Counted from the first letter of the stretch, positions 9,230-18,247 are shown. The stretch: DNA of 64,000 nucleotides from Bradyrhizobium sp. SZCCT0153 (GCF_018129995.1 NZ_JAFCKS010000002.1:992001-1056000), one strand, 5' to 3'. Numbers and translations: made by a program. The notes: generated by a model not told the origin, from the sequence alone.

Positions 9230-9685
9230 TCATTTGCAATTCAGGGTTTCCCGACGGTGAGACGAAAGTGGATGCGAAGAGGTGGGGTCACCGAGCAATT
9301 CCGAGAGCAGGGTTGTCAAAGCTGCAGCATCTGATGCGCCCAGCCTGTCCAGGATGTCCCGCTCGATGGACGAGATCAGGGGAGCAATGTCATCGAAATG
9401 TGCTGCTCCTCTGCGCGAGACGAAGATCAGAACCCTGCGTCGGTCATTCGGATCAGGGCCACGATAGACCTCGGCCGATTCAACCATCCTGTCGATAATC
9501 TTTGTGAGTGTTGGGCCGTCGACAAAGAGGCGAATGGCCAGTTCGCCCATCGGCAATCCGTTCCGTTCAGTCAGGGCCTCGAGCACACGATACTGGTGAA
9601 GAGACATGCCCCTGGGCTTGAGCTGCGCGTCGAGCGTCTGCTCGAGTCGGCGGTTCACGCCTCGGATGAGGTCGGGCAGATGCAC
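9230..9685 (-). CDS. MarR family transcriptional regulator
   Basis: 151 residues with a winged helix spanning about residues 30-110; MGELAIRLFVDGPTLTKIIDRM is the helix-turn-helix and DPNDRRRVLIFVS the wing. The start is GTG at 9685; an in-frame stop shortly upstream leaves no earlier start. It is convergent with the M20 hydrolase gene and divergent from the AmiC-like gene, so it likely represses the amide transport operon. A TTGATATTTCAA near-palindrome at 9711-9722, in the divergent spacer, is a candidate operator. Confidence 0.92.
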   Translation of the reverse strand: MHLPDLIRGVNRRLEQTLDAQLKPRGMSLHQYRVLEALTERNGLPMGELAIRLFVDGPTLTKIIDRMVESAEVYRGPDPNDRRRVLIFVSRRGAAHFDDIAPLISSIERDILDRLGASDAAALTTLLSELLGDPTSSHPLSSHRRETLNCK

Positions 9686-9710
9686 CTTGTTGGCCCCCCG
9701 GCGAGATTAC

Positions 9711-9722
9711 TTGATATTTCAA
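9711..9722. promoter_or_regulatory. Candidate MarR operator
   Basis: TTGATATTTCAA has TTGA/TCAA half-sites around a 4-bp centre and lies in the spacer between the divergent MarR gene and AmiC-like gene, in an AT-rich stretch. MarR proteins commonly bind such sequences. No footprint or second copy was found, so this is a suggestion. Confidence 0.3.
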
Positions 9723-9863
9723 CCTTTGCCTTGGAATATAAAATGGAGCAAGGAGAAAACGAATTCGTTCCAAATTGCCCAATGAAGGGGCTGATCGGGC
9801 GACCGGCGCCAGAAAAAACGGCAACCTGCCGGCCGGACTGAGCGGTTTTGCCGCAAACGGACC

Positions 9864-10979
9864 TTGCCGGGACCGGGATCGCCGTTGGCACGATTCGTGA
9901 GTGGTCCGTCTGGAAGTGCGGAGACACCACCGTTGCGTAGTATTCGAATATGCCTGCTCATCCCGCAGAGTGGCGCGGCGGGACTATGGGCCCCCTCAGC
10001 TGAGGCCTGCGGCCGCTTGGCTGTCGAGGAAATCAATCGGATTTACGGCATCCTGCGCCGTCCGGTTGAACTGTGCATCGTGAACGCCGGAGAAACAGGC
10101 GCGACCGCCGACCGGGCGGCGCGTGACGCGATCGAAATTGACGGCGTCGACGGCATCGTCGGGATGTTACCCAGTTTTGCGCGCGACTTCGTGGCGCGCG
10201 CCGCCCGCGGCCGCGTTCCATTCATATACACCCCGCAGTTCGAGGGCCGCTCGACCCCCGACGTCATCGCGACTGGCGAAACCGCCGAAGAGCTTCTGGT
10301 TCCGGCGATCCAATGGCTTTCGGAATCAAGGCGGGCGCGCCGCTATTTCCTCTGCGGCAATGACTACATATGGCCGCGCTCATCCCTTCAGATTGCACGA
10401 GCATTGATCACCCGCTTTGGCGGAACCGTGACTGGCGAGAGCTATCTACCTGTCGGCCAGCATGACTTCGACGAGATGCTGGACCGGATCAAAGTCTCGC
10501 GTTCGGACGTCGTCCTTCCCTATTTCCTCGGGGGCGACTGCATCGCATTCAGTCGGGCCTTCTGCGCTGCGGGATTGAGTTCGCGCGTGCTGCGTTTTTC
10601 CTCGGCGATCGACGAGACCGTCGCGTACGGACTTGATGTGAACGAGACCGAAAACCTCTACGCCGCCTCAAGCTATTATGCGTCGATCCGCTCGCGCAAC
10701 AATGGCGCCTTCCTGGAGCGTTACCATACGGCGTTCGGCGATAGTCCGCCGCCCGTGAATGCCTTTGGTCAATCCTGCTACGAGGGCATCTATTCGCTCG
10801 CAGCCCTTATTGAGGAAGCCGCGAGCCTCGATGCGCGCAAGTTGACGCGCCTTTACGGCCGAACATTCCAGCGGCGTACCGCGCGAGGCGATCAAGCCCA
10901 ATCCGTGGTGGGAGGCCGGCACCCCATCTATCTCGCCCAAGTCGACGGCTACGACTTCTCGATCATCGAGCGTCGATAA
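9864..10979 (+). CDS. AmiC-like periplasmic-binding-protein-fold sensor without signal peptide
   Basis: 371 residues from TTG 9864; a second TTG at 9933 with GGAG nine bases upstream would give 348. The whole protein is a Peripla_BP_6 (Leu/Ile/Val-binding) fold. CGNDYIWPRSSLQIARAL matches the family hallmark of AmiC and of short-chain amide/urea binding proteins (the DYIYPR motif). Either start gives no hydrophobic export signal, so the protein is probably cytoplasmic, like AmiC, the amide sensor of Pseudomonas amidase operons. No AmiR-type antiterminator is nearby. It precedes an exported binding protein of the same superfamily and an amidase, which supports an amide-sensing role by inference. 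Confidence 0.75.
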   Translation: MPGPGSPLARFVSGPSGSAETPPLRSIRICLLIPQSGAAGLWAPSAEACGRLAVEEINRIYGILRRPVELCIVNAGETGATADRAARDAIEIDGVDGIVGMLPSFARDFVARAARGRVPFIYTPQFEGRSTPDVIATGETAEELLVPAIQWLSESRRARRYFLCGNDYIWPRSSLQIARALITRFGGTVTGESYLPVGQHDFDEMLDRIKVSRSDVVLPYFLGGDCIAFSRAFCAAGLSSRVLRFSSAIDETVAYGLDVNETENLYAASSYYASIRSRNNGAFLERYHTAFGDSPPPVNAFGQSCYEGIYSLAALIEEAASLDARKLTRLYGRTFQRRTARGDQAQSVVGGRHPIYLAQVDGYDFSIIERR

Positions 10980-10994
10980 ATAGCTTGCTTTTTC

Positions 10995-11016
10995 AAATAT
11001 TGTATTCTTAATATTT
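10995..11016. promoter_or_regulatory. AT-rich inverted repeat before the transporter binding protein
   Basis: AAATATT (10995-11001) and AATATTT (11010-11016) form an inverted pair in the only AT-rich stretch between the AmiC-like gene and the exported binding protein. It could be an operator or part of a promoter for the transporter operon. No function can be proven. Confidence 0.3.
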
Positions 11017-11033
11017 TCCGTATCAATAAACCT

Positions 11034-12284
11034 ATGGGGACGTCTATGTCTTTCTCCCGTCGCCGCTTCCTGCGGCACTCGGCCCTAGCTACGACGACGC
11101 TGATCGCAGCGCCGGCTGTCTTCCGCTCCGGTGCGTTCGGCGCTGAAAATCCGATTGTCGTCGGCAGCCTGCACGACCAGTCCGGTCCGATCGCGGCCTC
11201 CGGCACGCCCATGGTCTACGCGCTGCAACTTGCCGTGGATGAGATCAACGCCGGCGGCGGACTTCTCGGCCGTCCGCTGAAGGTCATCCACTATGACACC
11301 CAGTCCAACATCCAGATGTATTCGCAGTTCGCTCAGCAGCTCGCGGTGAAGGACAAGGTCGACGTCGTTCACGGCGGCATCACCTCGGCCTCGCGCGAGG
11401 CGGTGCGTCCAACCTTCGATCGCTTCAAGGTGCTGTACTTCTACAACGTGCTTTACGAAGGCGGCGTCTGCGATCGCAATACTTTCTGCACCGGCACCAC
11501 GCCCGCGCAGACCGTGGAGAAGCTGGTGCCGAGCGCGATGAAGAAGGCAGGCAAGAAGGCCTACATCATCGCCGCCGATTACAATTACGGTCAGATCACC
11601 GCGAAGTGGATGACGAAATACGTCAAGGACAATGGCGGCGAGGTGCTGTCGACCGACTTCTTCCCGCTCGACGTCACCAATTTTGGCACGACCATCTCGA
11701 AGATCCAGGCGGCGAAGCCCGACCTTATTCTTTCGGCGCTCGTTGGCGGCAATCATACCGCCTTCTACCGTCAGTGGACCGCGGCCGGCATGAAGGGAAA
11801 GATTCCGATCGCGTCGACGACCTTCGGCCTCGTCAACGAACCGAGCACGCTGGATGCCGCGGAGAGCGACGCCATTCTCGGCGCATACGGCTATTTCGAG
11901 GAGCTGACCACGCCGGCTTCGAAGAGCTTTGTCGAGAAGATCAAGAAGGCGCATCCGGACTCGCCCTACATCAGTGAGCTCGCCGCCTGCACCTACGAGG
12001 GCGTCATGCTCTGGGCCGCGGGCGTCAAGAAAGCTGCCAGCATTGACCGCATGAAAGTGGTTGCAGCGCTGGAAGACTCCATCGCGTTCGACGGGCCGAG
12101 CGGCAAGGTCTCGCTCGACAAGGCGACGCATCACACGACCCGCAACGCGTTCCTTGCGGAAGTGAAGGACCGCAAATGGTCGGTGCTGGAGAGCTACTCC
12201 GACGTCAAGCCGGCCGATACGGCCAGTGTGTGCGATCTCGTCAAGAATCCGGCCGATACCAAGCAGTACATCATCAATCTCTGA
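11034..12284 (+). CDS. ABC transporter substrate-binding protein, urea/short-chain amide type
   Basis: 416 residues. The N-terminus is a twin-arginine signal (SRRRFLRHS at residues 7-15, then a hydrophobic run and AFGAEN cleavage region), so the folded protein is exported to the periplasm. The mature part is a Peripla_BP_6 domain, with IAADYNYGQITAKWM matching the amide/urea-binding subgroup. It captures a solute for the LivHMGF-type permease encoded directly downstream. A stable stem-loop follows the gene (12293-12316), the usual device that keeps binding-protein mRNA more abundant than permease mRNA. The substrate is probably urea or a short amide, judging from the amidase in the operon. 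Confidence 0.9.
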   Translation: MGTSMSFSRRRFLRHSALATTTLIAAPAVFRSGAFGAENPIVVGSLHDQSGPIAASGTPMVYALQLAVDEINAGGGLLGRPLKVIHYDTQSNIQMYSQFAQQLAVKDKVDVVHGGITSASREAVRPTFDRFKVLYFYNVLYEGGVCDRNTFCTGTTPAQTVEKLVPSAMKKAGKKAYIIAADYNYGQITAKWMTKYVKDNGGEVLSTDFFPLDVTNFGTTISKIQAAKPDLILSALVGGNHTAFYRQWTAAGMKGKIPIASTTFGLVNEPSTLDAAESDAILGAYGYFEELTTPASKSFVEKIKKAHPDSPYISELAACTYEGVMLWAAGVKKAASIDRMKVVAALEDSIAFDGPSGKVSLDKATHHTTRNAFLAEVKDRKWSVLESYSDVKPADTASVCDLVKNPADTKQYIINL

Positions 12285-12292
12285 CGTAGACC

Positions 12293-12316
12293 GGGCTCCG
12301 CCTACGGGCGGGGCCC
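12293..12316 (+). promoter_or_regulatory. Intercistronic stem-loop
   Basis: GGGCTCCGCC and GGCGGGGCCC pair (one wobble) around the tetraloop TACG, between the binding-protein stop and the permease start. No T-run follows, so it is better read as an mRNA-stabilising or partial-termination hairpin than a full terminator. Confidence 0.55.
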
Positions 12317-12347
12317 ACTGCATCGACGGCCTGAGAGAATCTGAAGA

Positions 12348-13214
12348 ATGGCGATCTACCTAATCGTCGCGCTGGACGTCCTGAACGGAATAGCGTCGCT
12401 GTTTCTGTTGTGCCTCGGACTTGCGATCATCTTCGGCATGATGAAGATCATCAATCTCGCCCATGGCGAGTTCATCATGCTCGGCGCCTACGCGACTGTC
12501 ATATCGGCCAATGCCGGCGTCAATATCTGGATCGCGATGCTGGTCGTCGCGCCGCTTTTCGTCGGTATCGTCGGGCTGGTCATCGAGCGCTGCCTCATCC
12601 GCTTTCTCTACGGGCGTCTGGTGGATTCGATGCTGGCGACCTGGGGGTTGAGCCTCCTGATCATCGGCATCGTCACAACGATCTACGGCAATACCCAACA
12701 AGGCGTTCCGACGCCACTCGGCGGCTTCTCGATCGGCTCCTATCAGTCGAGCTACTATACGCTGTTCCTGGCCGGCATGGCCATCGTGACGATGGCGCTG
12801 GTCTACGGCGTTATGAGCTACACGCGCCTCGGCCTGATCGCCCGCGCCACGATGCAGAATCCGGCGATGGCTGCCACGCTCGGCGTAAATCCGGCGCGAG
12901 TCTATATGAGCACGTTCGCGGTGGGCGCCGCGGTCACCGGTCTCGCCGGTGGCCTGCTGGCGCCGGTTTCCGGCATCACGCCCGGCATGGGCGGTGCCTA
13001 CGTCGCGAAAGCCTTCATGACTGTCGTCGGCGGCGGCGCCGCCATCCTGTCGGGCACGATGTCGGCAGCGAGCCTGTTCGGCGCCGTCAATCAGGTCGGC
13101 GCTTATTTCACGACGCCGGTCTACGGCGAGGTTCTCGTGTTCACGGCGGCGATCGTCTTGATCCGGCTCCTTCCGCAAGGCATCTCGGGCCGCTTCTTCA
13201 AGGGGAATTTGTAA
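12348..13214 (+). CDS. livH: ABC transporter permease, LivH family
   Basis: 288 residues with seven to eight hydrophobic helices. The N-terminal LAIIFGMMKIINLAHGEF is the characteristic LivH/UrtB motif, and the coupling-helix region GLIARATMQNPAMAATLGVN lies near residues 163-182. It forms half of the inner-membrane channel. The stop TAA overlaps the start of the LivM gene (TAATG), indicating coupled translation. Confidence 0.93.
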   Translation: MAIYLIVALDVLNGIASLFLLCLGLAIIFGMMKIINLAHGEFIMLGAYATVISANAGVNIWIAMLVVAPLFVGIVGLVIERCLIRFLYGRLVDSMLATWGLSLLIIGIVTTIYGNTQQGVPTPLGGFSIGSYQSSYYTLFLAGMAIVTMALVYGVMSYTRLGLIARATMQNPAMAATLGVNPARVYMSTFAVGAAVTGLAGGLLAPVSGITPGMGGAYVAKAFMTVVGGGAAILSGTMSAASLFGAVNQVGAYFTTPVYGEVLVFTAAIVLIRLLPQGISGRFFKGNL

Positions 13215-14278
13215 TGCCGATCCGCTTTCGCCTCGCGGCTCAGGCGGTTGCCGTCGTTCTCGCGATCGTTGCGATCGCGCTGATTCCCAGCACGATCGAG
13301 CTGTTCGCGATGATGCAGCTGACGCTGTTTGCCGCGATGGCGGTGCTGGCGCTCAGCCTTGCTTTTATCTGGGGCTTTGGCGGAATTCTATCGTTCGGCC
13401 AGACCGCTTTCTTCGGCCTCGGCGGCTATGCCTACGCGATCGCCGCGGTCAATTTCCAGGACTCGACGCCGTCGATCCTGCTCGCCATCGTCGTTCCGTC
13501 GGTGTTCGCCGCGATCCTCGGCTATTTCATCTTCTTCGGCCGCATCTCCGACGTCTATCTCGGCGTGATCACACTGACCGTGACGCTGATCCTGTTCAAT
13601 TGCGTCAACTCGACCTCCGGCGACGAGTACAGGATCGGCAAGGCGCTGCTCGGCGGCTTCAACGGCATGCCGGCGGTGCCGACTTTCAACGTGCCGTTCT
13701 ATCCGGACCAGGTGCTGTCGCCGGAACAATCCTGGTGGGTGACGGGCGGGGCATTGCTTGGGGTCTTCCTGCTGCTGCGCCTTCTGCTGTCTCTCCCGGC
13801 CGGCCGCATCGTGGTGGCCGTGCGCGAGAACGAGGTTCGTGCATCGTTGCTCGGCTATGACCCGCGCAAGGTCAAGCTGCTCACCTTCATTCTGAGCGGT
13901 GCGATTGCCGGACTCGCCGGCGCGCTCTACGTCAACTGGGGCGCGTTTGTCGGACCGACCATCTTCAGCCTGTCGCTGTCGGCCGAGATCATCATCTGGA
14001 TCACGGTAGGCGGGCTCGGCACCTTGCTCGGGCCTGTCGTCGGCTGTGTTCTGATCGAATACATCGTCGCTTATATCGGTTCGCAGCAAGCCATGAATTC
14101 GAACCTCGTGCTCGGCGCCGTGTTGATCGTGTTCGTGCTGCTGCTGCCCAAGGGCCTGGTGCCGACGGCGCGCGATCTTCTGATGCGGCTTGTGCCCGCG
14201 CCAGGACCGAAGGCGCAGCTTGCAGAGGAGCGTGTGCCGCCATCGGCGGCGGCGTCGCACATGGCAGGAGCGGAATGA
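13214..14278 (+). CDS. livM: ABC transporter permease, LivM family
   Basis: 354 residues starting at the ATG that overlaps the LivH stop by one base; the frame remains open far upstream, but that part is only a shadow of livH. It has multiple membrane segments, the LivM landmark GGILSFGQTAFFGLGGYAYA near residues 55-75, and the coupling loop VRENEVRASLLGYDPRKVKL. It pairs with LivH to form the transport path. The last four bases overlap the ATPase start. The C-terminal 35 residues are a cytoplasmic tail. Confidence 0.93.
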   Translation: MPIRFRLAAQAVAVVLAIVAIALIPSTIELFAMMQLTLFAAMAVLALSLAFIWGFGGILSFGQTAFFGLGGYAYAIAAVNFQDSTPSILLAIVVPSVFAAILGYFIFFGRISDVYLGVITLTVTLILFNCVNSTSGDEYRIGKALLGGFNGMPAVPTFNVPFYPDQVLSPEQSWWVTGGALLGVFLLLRLLLSLPAGRIVVAVRENEVRASLLGYDPRKVKLLTFILSGAIAGLAGALYVNWGAFVGPTIFSLSLSAEIIIWITVGGLGTLLGPVVGCVLIEYIVAYIGSQQAMNSNLVLGAVLIVFVLLLPKGLVPTARDLLMRLVPAPGPKAQLAEERVPPSAAASHMAGAE

Positions 14279-15009
14279 CCATGGCGGACCTTGTCCCTCT
14301 GCTCAAGGCCGAGCACCTCACCATGCGTTTTGGTGGCGTGGTCGCCAATGATGACATCACCTTCACGTTGGAGGAGATGGAGCTGCGTTGCCTGATTGGC
14401 CCGAACGGCGCCGGCAAGAGCACCTTCTTCAAGACTCTGACCGGACAGCTCGTTCCGACTTCGGGCGCGATTGCGTTCCGTGGGCATCCGATCGCCGGCA
14501 AGCTGCCGCACGAGATCGCCCGCATGGGGATCGGTATCAAGACACAGGTGCCCAATGTCTTTAACGGTCTCTCGGTTCGAGAGAACATCTGGCTTGCCGT
14601 CCGTCGCAAGGCGACGCCGCGCGCCCAAGGGCCCGCGGTCGATGCCGTACTGGAGATGATACGACTGACCGATCATGCCGACCGCATCGCTGCGACGCTG
14701 TCGCATGGCCAGCGTCAGTGGGTGGAGATCGGCATGGTGCTTGCGGCCGAGCCGGAATTGATCCTGCTCGATGAACCTGCCGCCGGCATGACCGACGAAG
14801 AGACCGGCCACACTGCCGCAATCATTCGCGAGATCAATCAGACGCGGGCAATCATCGTTGTCGAGCACGACATGGAGTTCATCAGGCAGATCGCCAAGAA
14901 GGTGACGGTGTTTCATCAAGGGCGTGTGCTGGTCGAAGACACCGTGGACAAGGTTATGGCGGATCAGCGCGTGCGCGACGTCTATCTCGGCAAGAAGGTG
15001 GCGGCATGA
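14275..15009 (+). CDS. livG: ABC transporter ATP-binding protein, LivG family
   Basis: 244 residues. Walker A GPNGAGKST (about 42-50), Q-loop region KTQVPNVF, signature LSHGQRQWVEI (slightly divergent from LSGGQ, as is usual for LivG/UrtD), Walker B LILLDEPAAGM, and the switch histidine in VVEHDMEF are all present. It hydrolyses ATP to drive LivH/LivM. The start overlaps livM by 4 bp and the end overlaps livF by 4 bp. Confidence 0.94.
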   Translation: MTMADLVPLLKAEHLTMRFGGVVANDDITFTLEEMELRCLIGPNGAGKSTFFKTLTGQLVPTSGAIAFRGHPIAGKLPHEIARMGIGIKTQVPNVFNGLSVRENIWLAVRRKATPRAQGPAVDAVLEMIRLTDHADRIAATLSHGQRQWVEIGMVLAAEPELILLDEPAAGMTDEETGHTAAIIREINQTRAIIVVEHDMEFIRQIAKKVTVFHQGRVLVEDTVDKVMADQRVRDVYLGKKVAA

Positions 15010-15707
15010 GCCCGCTCCTCGAGGTCAAGGACTTGCGATCCGGGTACGGCCGTATTCCGATCCTGTTCGGCATCGACATGACGGTGCGGGACGGCGAGTA
15101 TCTCGGTATTCTCGGCCACAATGGCATGGGCAAGACCACGACCTTGCGTGCGCTGATGGGGCATCTGCCGACGACCGGCGGCTCGGTCGTCTTCGCCGGC
15201 AAGACAATCACCCATCTCAAGCCGCACGAGCGTTCCCGGCTTGGAATCGGACTTGTGCCACAGGGCAGGGAGATCTTTCCAGACCTGAGCGTCCACGAGA
15301 ACCTTCGGATGGGCCTCGCGGCGGCTCCGAAGGAGGACCGCTCGGTGATCGATACCGTGCTGCAAGACTTTCCGCGCCTGGTGCGGCTGCTCGACCGGCG
15401 CGGCGGCGCCCTGTCGGGCGGTGAGCAGCAATTGCTGGCGTTGGCACGCTGCCTGTGCACGAAGCCCCGGCTGATCCTTCTGGACGAACCGACCGAGGGC
15501 ATCCAGCCATCGATCATCGAAGAGATTATCGAGACCCTGCTCGCGCTGAAGAAGCGCTGGAACATGTCGCTGATCGTGGTCGAGCAGAATCTCGAATTCA
15601 TCACGTCGCTGTCTGACCGTGTCCTCAATATCCAGAAGGGACGCATCACAGAAGAGCTCGACCGGGAAAGCCTTTTGGCACGGGACGCCGCCATGCATCC
15701 AACCTAG
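15006..15707 (+). CDS. livF: ABC transporter ATP-binding protein, LivF family
   Basis: 233 residues. Walker A GHNGMGKTT (about 38-46), LVPQGREIFPDLSVHENL typical of LivF/UrtE, signature LSGGEQQ, Walker B LILLDEPTEGI, and switch VVEQN are present. It is the second ATPase of the permease complex and is translationally coupled to livG by a 4-bp overlap (ATGA). An 86-bp gap separates it from the amidase. Confidence 0.94.
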   Translation: MSPLLEVKDLRSGYGRIPILFGIDMTVRDGEYLGILGHNGMGKTTTLRALMGHLPTTGGSVVFAGKTITHLKPHERSRLGIGLVPQGREIFPDLSVHENLRMGLAAAPKEDRSVIDTVLQDFPRLVRLLDRRGGALSGGEQQLLALARCLCTKPRLILLDEPTEGIQPSIIEEIIETLLALKKRWNMSLIVVEQNLEFITSLSDRVLNIQKGRITEELDRESLLARDAAMHPT

Positions 15708-15793
15708 GTTCAAATTCCGACGCGGTTACGCCGCGCCGTCGCGATCGCTGATTTCTGTTGCCACCAGCTTGTCCTCACAAGAAAGGATGACTC

Positions 15794-17308
15794 ATGTCCA
15801 TCAAACGCCCGAATGCCGAAGACGTCGCCGAGCTCGCTGCGAGCCTGCACATGAACATGTCGGTCGAGGAGGCCGGAGAATATCTGTCACTGATGGGTGG
15901 AATGTTCGACGCCTATGACGTCGTCGACGAGCTGCCTAACCCGCTGCCGCCGGTCAAATATCCGCGCACGCCGGGCGCCAAGCCGATGCCGAAGGACAAC
16001 AAGTACAACGCCTGGGCGATCAAGACCGAGGTCAAGGGCGCGTCGAGCGGCAAGCTCGCTGGCCGAACCGTCGTGCTGAAGGACAACGTCGCGCTGGCCG
16101 GCGTCCCCATGATGAACGGTTCGACGACATTGGAAGGCTTCATTCCCGTCGCCGACGCGACCATCGTCACCCGCATTCTCGACGCCGGCGGCACCATCGT
16201 CGGCAAGGCCGTATGTGAGCATTTCTGCCTGTCGGGCGGCAGCCATACCTCCCATCCTGCACCGGTCCACAACCCACTCAAGATGGGTTATTCGGCGGGC
16301 GGTTCGTCCTCGGGAAGCGCTGCACTGGTCGCGGCCGGCGAGGTCGACATGTCGATCGGCGGCGACCAGGGCGGCTCGATCCGCATCCCCGCGTCCTATT
16401 GCGGCATTTACGGTATGAAGGCGACGCACGGACTCGTGCCCTATACGGGCGTGATGCCGATCGAGTCCACCATCGACCACACTGGTCCGATGACGGCCAA
16501 CGTCGCCGACAATGCGCTGCTGCTGGAGGTGCTCGCCGGGCCCGACGGATTTGACCCGCGCCAGTATGCGCCGAAAGTCACGAGCTACACGGAAATGCTC
16601 CGCAAGGGCGTCAAGGGCATGAAGATCGGTATCCTCAAGGAGGGCTTCGCCGTGTCGAACATGCAGGAGGGCGTCGTCGAGAAGGTCAAGGCGGGCGCAG
16701 AACGATTCGCCAAGCTCGGCGCGAGCGTGTCGGAGGTTTCGATACCGGAGCATTTGCACGCGCTCGCCGCCTGGAACCCGATCACGCTGGAAGGTTTCCT
16801 GGTCCAGATGATGATCGGCAACGGCATGGGCTTCAATTGGAAGGGGCTCTATGACGTCGGTCTGCTCGACGCCCATTCCAGCTGGCGCAACCGCGCCGAC
16901 GATCTGTCGGAGACGCTCAAGCTCACCATGCTGGTCGGGCAGTGGGGCGTCAGCCATTATCGCGGCCGCTATTACGCCAAGTCGCGCAACATCGCGATCG
17001 CCGCCAAGGCTGCCTATGACGCCGTGTTCGGATCCTACGATCTGTTGCTGATGCCGACCCTGCCGTGTGTTGCGACACCGATTCCGGCCAAGGGCGCGCC
17101 GCTCGCCGAGATCGTCCAGCGCGCCTTCGAGATGACGGCCACGACCAGTCCGTTCGATGTCACCGGCCATCCGGCGATGAGCATCCCCTGCGGCCTTTCG
17201 GATGGCCTGCCGGTCGGCTTGATGCTGATTGCGAAGGATTACGACGAGGCAACCATCTATCAGGCGGCGAGCGCGTTTGAAGCCGATGGCGACTGGAAGA
17301 AATTCTGA
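15794..17308 (+). CDS. Amidase signature family enzyme
   Basis: 504 residues. The Ser-cisSer-Lys triad is visible: Lys96 in [11 protein letters not shown], the cis-serine of [12 protein letters not shown] at residue 171, and the nucleophilic serine 195 of [13 protein letters not shown]; the 24-residue serine spacing equals that of fatty acid amide hydrolase. A helical N-terminal extension of about 75 residues resembles that of nitrile-linked amidases (Rhodococcus type). It hydrolyses an amide to acid plus ammonia in the cytoplasm. The ATG has GAAAGGATG upstream. Position after a binding protein and permease suggests that it acts on the imported amide. Confidence 0.92.
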   Translation: MSIKRPNAEDVAELAASLHMNMSVEEAGEYLSLMGGMFDAYDVVDELPNPLPPVKYPRTPGAKPMPKDNKYNAWAIKTEVKGASSGKLAGRTVVLKDNVALAGVPMMNGSTTLEGFIPVADATIVTRILDAGGTIVGKAVCEHFCLSGGSHTSHPAPVHNPLKMGYSAGGSSSGSAALVAAGEVDMSIGGDQGGSIRIPASYCGIYGMKATHGLVPYTGVMPIESTIDHTGPMTANVADNALLLEVLAGPDGFDPRQYAPKVTSYTEMLRKGVKGMKIGILKEGFAVSNMQEGVVEKVKAGAERFAKLGASVSEVSIPEHLHALAAWNPITLEGFLVQMMIGNGMGFNWKGLYDVGLLDAHSSWRNRADDLSETLKLTMLVGQWGVSHYRGRYYAKSRNIAIAAKAAYDAVFGSYDLLLMPTLPCVATPIPAKGAPLAEIVQRAFEMTATTSPFDVTGHPAMSIPCGLSDGLPVGLMLIAKDYDEATIYQAASAFEADGDWKKF

Positions 17309-17610
17309 TGATCACGATCACTGCCGTCATCAGGGCAAAGTCCGGACATGACGTCGTGATGCGCGATGCGCTTGTCGCCGTCGCGACGCATGTCGCCGCC
17401 AACGAGCCGGAGACGATCGGTTTCTTTATCTCGCAGAGCGAGGAAGACCCGTGCGTTTTCACGACCTATGAACGCTTCGCCGACAAGGCCGCGATGGATC
17501 GCCACAACGGCTCGGCCGTCGTCGCGACCTTCTTCGGGATCGCCAAGCCCATCCTGGATGGCGAGGTCATACTTGTGACGTCGAAGGAGGTGTCGGCGAC
17601 GGTCCGGTAG
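17308..17610 (+). CDS. Antibiotic biosynthesis monooxygenase (ABM)-fold protein
   Basis: 100 residues. The dimeric ferredoxin-like ABM/YgiN pattern is clear: an N-terminal ITAVIRAKSGHD strand-helix, central SEEDPCVFTTYERFADKAAM, and H-x10-F spacing in the last third. The family includes quinol monooxygenases and small dimeric sensors or oxygenases. Its start overlaps the amidase stop by one base (TGATG), so it belongs to the amide operon; a role on the amidase substrate or product is inference. Confidence 0.88.
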   Translation: MITITAVIRAKSGHDVVMRDALVAVATHVAANEPETIGFFISQSEEDPCVFTTYERFADKAAMDRHNGSAVVATFFGIAKPILDGEVILVTSKEVSATVR

Positions 17611-17641
17611 GCGAGCGCCAGGTCAATTGCGGGCGAACATC

Positions 17642-17808
17642 GTGAACGTTACGGCTTCACGGCATCATCGGCAGTTACAACGACGCGGACTAGGCGCGCC
17701 GTCTCCACCACATCGAGCATCGTGGCGGGATCGAATTGCTGTTCGTGCCCGTCCGACGTCGGTCGCAAGCGGTTCCGCCTCACCACCGATCGCGGAACCG
17801 ACTGCGCA
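17642..17808 (+). pseudogene. ureE: Probable ureE (urease nickel chaperone) remnant
   Basis: From GTG 17642 the first codons read VNVTA. After a frame change, the frame at 17661 reads GIIGSYNDAD, a TAG stop at 17691, then ARRLHHIEHRGGIELLFVPV. After a second frame change near 17751 it reads DVGRKRFRLTTDRGTDCA. These blocks resemble the N-terminal domain of rhizobial UreE-like proteins (GSYND...LHHIEH...RLTTDRGTDCA). One stop and at least two frameshifts mean it cannot be translated. It lies directly downstream of an amide/urea transporter-amidase operon, which fits a lost urease link. Family assignment is from memory of the motif pattern. Confidence 0.5.
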
Positions 17809-18247
17809 TCTGCTGGCCGGCGTGGGAGGAGAGGGCTGGCTGGAAGGTGATGCGAATAATGAACCGTTGCGCGATCTGTTTTGTGGCCCGATCACCAATG
17901 TGAGCGGAGGCACGGTTGAATTGGACCAGACACGGGAGCTCGGAATAATGCCTGATCTTTCATGTATCGAGTATTATCGCAGCATCTAGGCTTGCGGAGG
18001 AACTGTTGGCTTCTCACCACGTCCCATCCCCAGGCGGCTTCGAGCGGCCCGACGTCTTCGCCGTCAGCAGAAAAAGCTAGGCGTTCGTAGGGAGGGGCGT
18101 CCACGATCTCGGCATGCAGGTCCGCACAAAGGCTGGCGAGGCTGACGAACTTGTTCTGAAACACGAAGTACTAAACGTGTGCAATTTCGGCTAGTTTGGA
18201 GTGCACATGTTTCGGGTTGATCCTATTGAGGATATAAGGTTAAATAA
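17809..18247. other. Gene-poor spacer after the ureE remnant
   Basis: 439 bp. Open frames exist on both strands (for example a minus-strand frame 17892-18164) but none resembles a known family or has a good ribosome site. An AT-rich stretch at about 18175-18245 probably holds the promoter of dusA. The segment may include decayed sequence from the operon end. Confidence 0.4.

Noticed and set aside
12410..13213. N-terminal extension of the LivM frame by 268 codons
   Set aside because: The extension overlaps livH in another frame and is Arg/His-rich; the TAATG junction gives the real start.
17892..18164. 90-codon minus-strand frame in the spacer before dusA
   Set aside because: Start context is weak and no similarity is recognised; could be decayed sequence, so not called as a gene.
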